Shown here in pieces: positions 5,818 to 10,337 of a stretch of 10,337 nt of DNA. Source of the DNA: JBFKPQ01 sp041628225 (GTDB lineage: Bacteria; Actinomycetota; Acidimicrobiia; Spongiisociales; JAENVV01); the NCBI GenBank assembly GCA_041628225.1, contig JBFKPQ010000083.1, positions 1 through 10,337 of the forward strand. The letters are read 5' to 3'. Under the pieces are notes generated by a model. The model made no database searches. It worked only from the letters and a program-made list of their open reading frames with translations, and was not told the DNA's origin. Positions within the stretch are counted from its first letter, which is position 1; each line of letters starts with the position of its first letter. Position numbers and translations under genes: made by a program.

Positions 5818-6927
5818 ATGCGTCGCCTGCTTCCGATCATTCTGCTGGCCGCGGCCTGCACGTCTACGCCGGCCGCAACCACCCGCGCCCCGGTGCCGTC
5901 GACCATCCCGACGTCGGTCCCGGCGACGACCTCCACGGTGCCGACGGAGCCGGTCGCATTCGACGCCGAGCAAATCTTTGCGCTCGCGCAGGTCGACACG
6001 TTTCGGGCGCGCACGACCGTGCAGGTCGCCGCCGACCCAGCCGGGGATGACATCACCATCCGTTCGACAATCGACAGCGACTACCAGCGCGATCCGTCCG
6101 CCACGCGCTCGTCGATCGTGATCGAGGACCAGGGCGGATTCGACGTGATCAGGATCGATGACACCCACTGGGTGCGAGAGACCGGCGGCCCCTGGCGGGA
6201 GGACCCGTTGGGCGCCCAGATCCTCACCCTGGCGGGCGTGACGCTTCTGACTCCTGACGCCGTCGAGCGCTCCCTCGGGGCGATGGAGGACATCGGTCCG
6301 GAGACTGTCAACGGAAGGTCCGTCACTCACTTCCGTGGCGGCGCCGAACAGCTCGCGGTGATCCTCTCCAACGCCGGTGACGAGCGGCTGACGGGTTTCA
6401 CGACCGTCGATACCGCCGCGGTCGACGTGTGGGTCGACGCGGAAGGATTCGTCGTACGCGCCACCTACGACTTCGGGGGTGTCCGGCAGGGGGCCATCGC
6501 TCCGGAGTTCTATGAGGCAACGTTCGAGCTCTACGATTTCGGTGCCGACCTCGTCATCGAACCGCCCGATCTCACCGCCGGAGCGCTCCCGGCACCGCTC
6601 GACGATTGGGTCGGCTCCGTGCTCGACGACCTCGGCTACCCCTGGGAGCCGGCCGAGATCAGCGCCGGCGATGCCGTTTCTCACGTCCTCTTCGCGCTGA
6701 CCGAAGGTGGGCCCCAGGTCGGGGAGCTGTACGTCGTCCGTGATGAGGCCTGGGAGGAGTCGTACGCCGCACGTTGGGCGAGCGGCGAGTTGTTCGAGAT
6801 ATCCGGTGCCGTACATGCCACGTGCGCCGGCGGCCATCTCCTCGTCGCCGTCGATGCCGACGACTCGACACGGCTCGGGGTGGCGGCCGGACTGCTCGCC
6901 GCCACCGGCTGCCTCCCGGCCCGATGA
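5818..6927 (+). CDS. Predicted surface lipoprotein, possibly LppX/LprG-like
   Basis: A 369-residue exported lipoprotein. The signal peptide is short (MRRLLPIILLAAAC) with the lipidated Cys at 14. Residues 15-46 form a Thr/Pro/Ser/Ala linker typical of actinobacterial surface lipoproteins. Residues about 47-255 look like a beta-rich sheet protein: alternating strands such as ARTTVQVAADPAG and RSSIVIEDQGGFDVIRID, then THWVRETGGPWRED. This layout recalls the LppX/LprG (LolA-like) lipid-carrier fold, but similarity is by pattern only. Residues about 258-369 seem to be a second small domain with two Cys (336 and 365) that may form a disulfide. Function is not known. It is the first gene of a pair, overlapping the next lipoprotein by ATGA, and starts from a leaderless-type promoter just after dps. 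Confidence 0.8.
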   Translation: MRRLLPIILLAAACTSTPAATTRAPVPSTIPTSVPATTSTVPTEPVAFDAEQIFALAQVDTFRARTTVQVAADPAGDDITIRSTIDSDYQRDPSATRSSIVIEDQGGFDVIRIDDTHWVRETGGPWREDPLGAQILTLAGVTLLTPDAVERSLGAMEDIGPETVNGRSVTHFRGGAEQLAVILSNAGDERLTGFTTVDTAAVDVWVDAEGFVVRATYDFGGVRQGAIAPEFYEATFELYDFGADLVIEPPDLTAGALPAPLDDWVGSVLDDLGYPWEPAEISAGDAVSHVLFALTEGGPQVGELYVVRDEAWEESYAARWASGELFEISGAVHATCAGGHLLVAVDADDSTRLGVAAGLLAATGCLPAR

Positions 6928-7388
6928 AGGGGAACCTTGCGGGGCCGGTTCGGCGTCTCACCCGCATGCGATGGTGGATTCTCGGGATGGTGTTGATCGC
7001 CGCATGCGGACAGGCCGCCGACCCGGTGCCCGCCGATGGTGGCAACGAACCCCTCGCGCGGGTCGACATCCTGACGGGACCCAACTCGGGCATGGAGGCG
7101 CTCGGAACGTTCACGCTCGAATACGACGCCGTCCGCAACTGTCTGTTCTGGTTCGAGGAGGACAACAACGGCGAACCCGGCACCGGCGGCCGCAATGTCA
7201 TCGTTTGGCCTTCGGGATATTCAGCCGTGGCGGACGGCGACACCGTGACGGTCCTCGACGCCGACGGCAACCCCGTAGCCTCGACCGGCAAACCGTTCCA
7301 GCTCGCCGGCGGAAGCGGCCGAACGGACGGACACTGTGACGCCATCGGTGCCTGGTACGCCAACGGTGCCCCGATTCCGGTGCCCTGA
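6924..7388 (+). CDS. Small predicted lipoprotein of unknown function
   Basis: A 154-residue exported protein. Arg-rich residues 1-16 and the hydrophobic run WWILGMVLIAAC place the lipidated Cys at 28. The mature part is a single small beta-rich domain with two Cys (73 and 138) that could pair. It has the pattern CLFW, then NVIVWPSGYSAVADGDTV (91-108), then a DADGNPV turn (112-118) and LAGG (127-130). From memory, similar short 'VWPxG ... G' domains recur in actinobacterial lipoproteins of unknown role. I chose ATG 6924 because it overlaps the previous stop codon as ATGA (translational coupling). ATG 6966 would give a more compact signal peptide and is a fair alternative. Its pairing suggests it works with the larger lipoprotein at the cell surface. 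Confidence 0.75.
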   Translation: MKGNLAGPVRRLTRMRWWILGMVLIAACGQAADPVPADGGNEPLARVDILTGPNSGMEALGTFTLEYDAVRNCLFWFEEDNNGEPGTGGRNVIVWPSGYSAVADGDTVTVLDADGNPVASTGKPFQLAGGSGRTDGHCDAIGAWYANGAPIPVP

Positions 7389-7411
7389 CACGTCGCCAGG
7401 CGAAGAAGTGT

Positions 7412-7440
7412 GAGGGGCCCGGGATGTTCCCGGACCCCTC
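7412..7440. terminator. Hairpin between convergent genes, probable bidirectional terminator
   Basis: Arms GAGGGGCCCGGGA (7412-7424) and TCCCGGACCCCTC (7428-7440) pair over 13 positions with one mismatch and a TGT loop. It lies 23 bases after the lipoprotein stop codon and 10 bases beyond the stop codon of the LVIVD gene. There is no T tract on either side, so it is not a textbook intrinsic terminator; GC-rich actinobacterial terminators often lack one. The adjacent GCGGATCCGC (7441-7450) is a perfect 10-base palindrome ending on the LVIVD stop codon. Confidence 0.65.
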
Positions 7441-7449
7441 GCGGATCCG

Positions 7450-8856
7450 CTATTTGGCAGGTACGTGTTTGAGGATGTGCAGTCCCGAGTTCATGTCGCT
7501 GCCCAAGATCAGCGACCCGTGGACGTACACGCCCCACATCTCGGGCGCCGTCGGCAAGATCCCATAGGGGTCTGCGGCGGCCGCCGGCACGTACTGACCG
7601 ATGATTCGCGGGTTGGCCGGCTGGCTGATGTCGACCAGCACCATTCCGTCCGAATACCACGACACGTACGCCGTGTTGCCCCGCACGATGACGTTGTGCA
7701 TCGTCCAGTCACCCAGCGCCGGGCTGGCCGTCACATTACCGGTGTCGAACGTGGCGATCTCGGTCAGCCCCTTCTTGGCGTCGAACACTCGACCGAAGCC
7801 CCAGATGTTGTCGCCACCGAAGGAGGGCGAGAAGTCCTCGTCGCCGACGATCACCACGTTGCCTCCGCGGGCGGGAACGGCGACATGGGTGTTGCCTTCC
7901 TCGCCGGCCGCGTACTGGGCTCGCGAAATGAGCGTCGGATGCGACGGGTCGGAGACGTCGAGCAGGATCAGACCGGCATCCCAATACGAGACGTAGGCGA
8001 TGCCCTTCTCGACCCACACGTCGTGGGGTCCGGATTCGAACGGATTTGCGAAGAGGCTCGGATCGAACGGGTTGATCCCGAGGTCCTGCACGATGCCCCA
8101 CGAACCCACTTCGACCGGATTGGCCGGGTCGGTGATGTCCACGATGCGGATGTCCCCAGACGGTGCGATGCCGAAAAACAACGAAGCGATCTCCGAGAAG
8201 TCCATCACGGCCGCCACGTACACACGGGCGTCCTGTTCGAAGATGAACAGGTTGTGCGTGCCGAATCCCCACGCGGCGAACTCCGGCGGTGAGTTGACGG
8301 TGGTGGCCGGCCCGTAGCGCGATAGGGTCACCGGATTGAGGGGATCGGTCACGTCGACGACCTCGAAGCCGCGCGCTCCGCCGGGGGCGCAGTCCTCGTT
8401 GCTCATCACGAGCAGGTCGCCGGTGAAGTACGGCGTGTCGACGGTGGCCGCTTTGACGTCGTTCGTCTGCGTGCTCGGTTCGGTCGGAGCCGTCGCCGCC
8501 CACCACGGGTTCGTCGGATCCGAGATGTCGACGATGGCCGTGCCCGTTGCGGGGCACAGCAGCCCGAAGATGCCCCAGGTCCCGACATAGGCGTAGTCGC
8601 CGAGCGCCCAGACGTCGGCATTTCCGCCCCGCCCGTCGAGGTCGGTGGCGCCGATCGACGTGAGATTGCGAGACCGCTCGGTTCGGTCCGCTGATGCGCC
8701 GTGATCGGCTCCGAAGCCGCTACGCGCCTCGAGGGCGGCGCGGCCGTCCTGCACGAAGCCGTCGGCCGAGTCGTGTGCGCCGGCTGGTACGGCTGTCAGG
8801 CTCGCCAACATGGCAAGCACGATGAGGATCCGTCCTGCGGATCGTCTGGTCGACAT
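7450..8856 (-). CDS. Secreted LVIVD-repeat beta-propeller-like protein
   Basis: A 468-residue exported protein. A signal peptide (RR near the start, hydrophobic 9-22, likely cleavage after VPAGA at 27) sends it out of the cell; there is no lipobox and no C-terminal anchor. The body carries at least five LVIVD-type repeats: AIVDISDPTNP (107-117), EVVDVTDPLNP (165-175), RIVDITDPANP (237-247), LLDVSDPSHP (298-307) and VLVDISQPANP (406-416). Between them are recurrent strand motifs such as DYAYVGTWG, GIAYVSYWD and NTAYVSWYSD. Repeats of this kind fold as beta-propellers; the ligand or enzyme activity, if any, is unknown. Start ATG 8856 has AAAGGGGA just upstream; the in-frame ATG at 8871 has no ribosome site. 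The leader before it has strong predicted hairpins. Confidence 0.88.
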   Translation of the reverse strand: MSTRRSAGRILIVLAMLASLTAVPAGAHDSADGFVQDGRAALEARSGFGADHGASADRTERSRNLTSIGATDLDGRGGNADVWALGDYAYVGTWGIFGLLCPATGTAIVDISDPTNPWWAATAPTEPSTQTNDVKAATVDTPYFTGDLLVMSNEDCAPGGARGFEVVDVTDPLNPVTLSRYGPATTVNSPPEFAAWGFGTHNLFIFEQDARVYVAAVMDFSEIASLFFGIAPSGDIRIVDITDPANPVEVGSWGIVQDLGINPFDPSLFANPFESGPHDVWVEKGIAYVSYWDAGLILLDVSDPSHPTLISRAQYAAGEEGNTHVAVPARGGNVVIVGDEDFSPSFGGDNIWGFGRVFDAKKGLTEIATFDTGNVTASPALGDWTMHNVIVRGNTAYVSWYSDGMVLVDISQPANPRIIGQYVPAAAADPYGILPTAPEMWGVYVHGSLILGSDMNSGLHILKHVPAK

Positions 8857-8860
8857 GATG

Positions 8861-8868
8861 TCCCCTTT
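8861..8868 (-). promoter_or_regulatory. Ribosome binding site deciding the LVIVD-protein start
   Basis: The minus strand reads AAAGGGGA, four bases before ATG 8856. It sits immediately downstream of the second leader hairpin, so pairing upstream could affect access to it. Confidence 0.65.
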
Positions 8869-8872
8869 CATG

Positions 8873-8893
8873 GCCGCGAGCCGACCTCGCGGC
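8873..8893 (-). other. Leader hairpin 2, adjacent to the ribosome site
   Basis: Perfect 8-base arms GCCGCGAG and CTCGCGGC with a 5-base loop (8881-8885). In the minus-strand RNA this stem ends four bases before the AAAGGGGA ribosome site of the LVIVD gene. It could be a regulatory element or a simple insulating stem. No known riboswitch class is recognised. Confidence 0.55.
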
Positions 8894-8900
8894 GTCGTCC

Positions 8901-8943
8901 CAGAGGACCCACGAGGCTGCCTCGTGATACGTCCGATCCTCTG
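8901..8943 (-). other. Leader hairpin 1 with 8-base bulge
   Basis: In minus-strand RNA, an outer stem CAGAGGAUC / GGUCCUCUG (9 pairs, one G-U) encloses an inner stem CACGAGG / CCUCGUG (7 pairs) with a CAG loop. All eight unpaired bases (GGACGUAU) lie on the 5' side; the 3' strands are contiguous. Such an asymmetric bulge is more ordered than expected of random sequence. It may be a ligand- or protein-binding leader, but I cannot match it to a known class. Confidence 0.5.
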
Positions 8944-8962
8944 ATATCGCTGCAAAGGGGTT

Positions 8963-8977
8963 GGTACGGAACGTACC
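8963..8977. promoter_or_regulatory. Inverted repeat upstream of the LVIVD gene, candidate operator
   Basis: GGTACGGAACGTACC has 6-base arms GGTACG and CGTACC around GAA. It lies about 20 bases upstream of the first leader hairpin, where a promoter of the LVIVD gene would be expected. Arm length and the 3-base spacer resemble the repeat at 5168-5184. Confidence 0.35.
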
Positions 8978-9067
8978 GACGAGGTCACCCAGATGATGGG
9001 AGACTGTCGGAGAGCCGACGTTTGCCTGCATGTTTGCGGCGGTCAAGTTGGTGCTGAACCCAGACCC

Positions 9068-9850
9068 TCAGGTGAACGTCACGATCAGTGGGGCGTGGTC
9101 CGACGGCTTCGATTCCCGTACCCGGGTCGGCTTCCGGAACTCCCGATCGACCGTCGCGTCCGACAGGCGCTTGGCGAGCGGCTGGGACACCAGTACGAGG
9201 TCGATGCGAAGTCCGTATCCCTTGTGGAAGTGACCCGCCCGGTAGTCCCACCACGTGAAGCCAGGGTCGTTCGGGTGGACGTGGCGGAAGGCGTCGACGT
9301 ATCCCGTCTCGAGGACCGCCGCCAATCTGAGCCGCTCCGCCGGCGTGACGTGGGTGGCGCCATGTACGCGGGATGCGTCCCAGACGTCGAGATCGGTCGG
9401 GCACACGTTCATGTCGCCCGCGATGATCGCCGGTACATCAGACCACCGTCCAGCCCGCTGGGCCAGCGCCTCGAGAAAGCGGAGTTTCTCGTCGAAGGTC
9501 TCCGTTCCCAACGCCCGTCCGTTGGGAACGTACACGGAGGCCACCTGAACCCCGTGTACGGTCGCTTCGATCCAGCGCGCTTCGCCGGGGGACGGTTCAC
9601 CGGGGAGCCCGGCTCGGGCCTCGACGATCCCCGATCCCTCACGGGCCAAGATGGCGACTCCGGACCATCGTCCACCGGAGTGGTCGACCGCCCGGTAGCC
9701 GGCCTCGTCCAGTTCCCGATATGGGAACTTCGCCGGCGATGTCTTGGTCTCCTGGAGGCACACCACGTCAGGCGTGTGTTCCTCCAAGAGCGCCAGGAGC
9801 CTCGGTAGTCGGGCACGGATCGAGTTGACGTTGTACGTGACGAGCCGCAC
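9068..9850 (-). CDS. xth: Exodeoxyribonuclease III (AP endonuclease, Xth type)
   Basis: A 260-residue DNA-repair nuclease of the exonuclease III / EEP fold. It incises at abasic sites and trims damaged 3' ends in base excision repair. The metal and catalytic residues are in place: Asn7 (YNVNSIRAR), Glu34 (LQETK), Tyr107 (SVYVPNG), Asp146 and Asn148 (GDMNV), Asp217 (LRIDLVL) and the Asp251-His252 pair (SDHAPLIV). Length is close to E. coli Xth (268). The start is a GTG at 9850 with GGAG only three bases upstream, a tight but workable ribosome site; no better start exists in frame. It begins 18 bases after the stop codon of the coiled-coil gene, probably in the same operon. A weak hairpin, GTCGG/CCGAC at 9006-9019, is the only terminator candidate after it. 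Confidence 0.96.
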   Translation of the reverse strand: MRLVTYNVNSIRARLPRLLALLEEHTPDVVCLQETKTSPAKFPYRELDEAGYRAVDHSGGRWSGVAILAREGSGIVEARAGLPGEPSPGEARWIEATVHGVQVASVYVPNGRALGTETFDEKLRFLEALAQRAGRWSDVPAIIAGDMNVCPTDLDVWDASRVHGATHVTPAERLRLAAVLETGYVDAFRHVHPNDPGFTWWDYRAGHFHKGYGLRIDLVLVSQPLAKRLSDATVDREFRKPTRVRESKPSDHAPLIVTFT

Positions 9851-9868
9851 GCACTCCAGTCAAGCGGA

Positions 9869-10337
9869 TCAACCCTCGGGAGGAGCTTCCTCGGATGGCG
9901 GGGCAATCTCGGTGACCACCGGCCGGTTGTCGAGCAGGACCTGCCAGGCGATGTCGAGATCGTCGGCCGCGAGCGCCGGTCGCGTCGGCAGGGCCGCGAC
10001 CACACGGTCGAGGCGGAAGAGGGTCTCATCGAGCACCCCGTCGGCCAGCGTTGCGGCGTCGAGGGCGCCGAGGATGCCGATGGCGGTGACGACGTCCCTT
10101 TCGGCGAGACCGTAGTTGGCCTGATAGACGAACAGGCGGGCACGTGACAGCAGCTCCATCGCCTTCAGCAGCTCGACCTGAGCCGCCATGTCGGCCGTGG
10201 CGCCGGCCACCTCGCTCTGCAGGGTCGACTGGTCGGTGGCGATGCCGTCCAACTCGTCGGCGAGGCGATCCAGCCGGCGTTCGAGCGCCTCGAGCTGGGA
10301 TCCCAGCTCGGTGATCGCTCCGGCGGCTTCGACCGAC
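9869..10337 (-). CDS. Uncharacterised coiled-coil protein (N-terminus off window)
   Basis: The last 155 residues of a gene that enters from the right edge; no start codon is needed inside the window, and the TTG near 10252 is internal. The first visible part is heptad-like with Leu and charged residues (ELGSQLEALERRLDRLADEL, then further helix), consistent with a coiled coil. A helical segment follows, with VELLKAMELLSRARLFVYQ then ANYGLAERDVVTAIGIL. Its 'A-x-Y-G-L-A-x-x-D' pattern recalls TPR-like helical hairpins. A C-terminal helix (DDLDIAWQVLLDN) precedes an acidic/Pro tail. No membrane segment is visible in this part, though the missing N-terminus may hold one. I do not recognise the family. 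It lies directly upstream of xth; a functional link to DNA repair is only positional. Confidence 0.7.
   Translation of the reverse strand, partial: SVEAAGAITELGSQLEALERRLDRLADELDGIATDQSTLQSEVAGATADMAAQVELLKAMELLSRARLFVYQANYGLAERDVVTAIGILGALDAATLADGVLDETLFRLDRVVAALPTRPALAADDLDIAWQVLLDNRPVVTEIAPPSEEAPPEG

Noticed and set aside
8873..8943. Leader hairpins as a known riboswitch (c-di-GMP, cobalamin, glycine, ydaO types considered)
   Set aside because: None of the conserved sequence boxes of these classes that I remember is present, so it is left as an unassigned structured leader.
9020..9037. Direct repeat GTTTGC-CTGCAT-GTTTGC between xth and the LVIVD gene
   Set aside because: Only two 6-base copies 12 bases apart. 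This is too short to claim as an iteron or binding site.

Overview
This is a GC-rich bacterial chromosomal segment with ordinary coding density. There are no rRNA or tRNA genes, insertion sequences, CRISPR arrays or phage genes. The best guess for the host is an actinobacterium, possibly an Acidimicrobiia-like lineage. This rests on the high GC, GTG starts, several TAnnnT -10 boxes placed 6-8 bases before a start codon (leaderless transcription), and a lipoprotein with a Thr/Pro/Ser-rich linker after its lipobox Cys. No marker gene here settles the taxonomy.

Layout. Bases 1-1153 (minus) hold most of a divergent aldehyde dehydrogenase whose C-terminus lies off the left edge. It is transcribed away from a small glyoxalase-like (VOC) protein (1231-1620, plus), followed by the ribosome-associated ATPase YchF (1662-2747, plus). 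YchF converges on a minus-strand cluster, and the two genes share the bases of one CTAG for their stop codons. Read in its own direction, the cluster is MscL (5125-4670), an unrecognised Lys-rich protein with an internal duplication (4657-4142), an MscS-family channel (4122-3277) and a DUF1697 protein (3274-2744). Gaps are 12, 19 and 2 bases. Two unrelated classes of mechanosensitive channel therefore sit together with an unknown protein between them, which suggests a hypo-osmotic shock module.

Divergent from mscL is a Dps-type ferritin-like protein (5233-5793, plus). The 107-base region between them carries two perfect inverted repeats that could be operators. A leaderless promoter then drives two lipoproteins (5818-6927 and 6924-7388) that overlap by ATGA. 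A strong hairpin separates them from the convergent minus-strand gene for a secreted LVIVD-repeat protein (8856-7450). The leader of that gene can fold into two well-formed hairpins, one with an 8-base bulge. The right end carries exonuclease III (9850-9068, minus), downstream of a coiled-coil protein whose N-terminus is off the right edge (10337-9869).

Most genes are housekeeping or stress functions: DNA repair, DNA and iron protection, osmotic safety valves, aldehyde handling. Nothing here is a clearly new system. The best leads are the structured leader before the LVIVD gene, the duplicated-motif protein between MscL and MscS, and the palindromes between mscL and dps.
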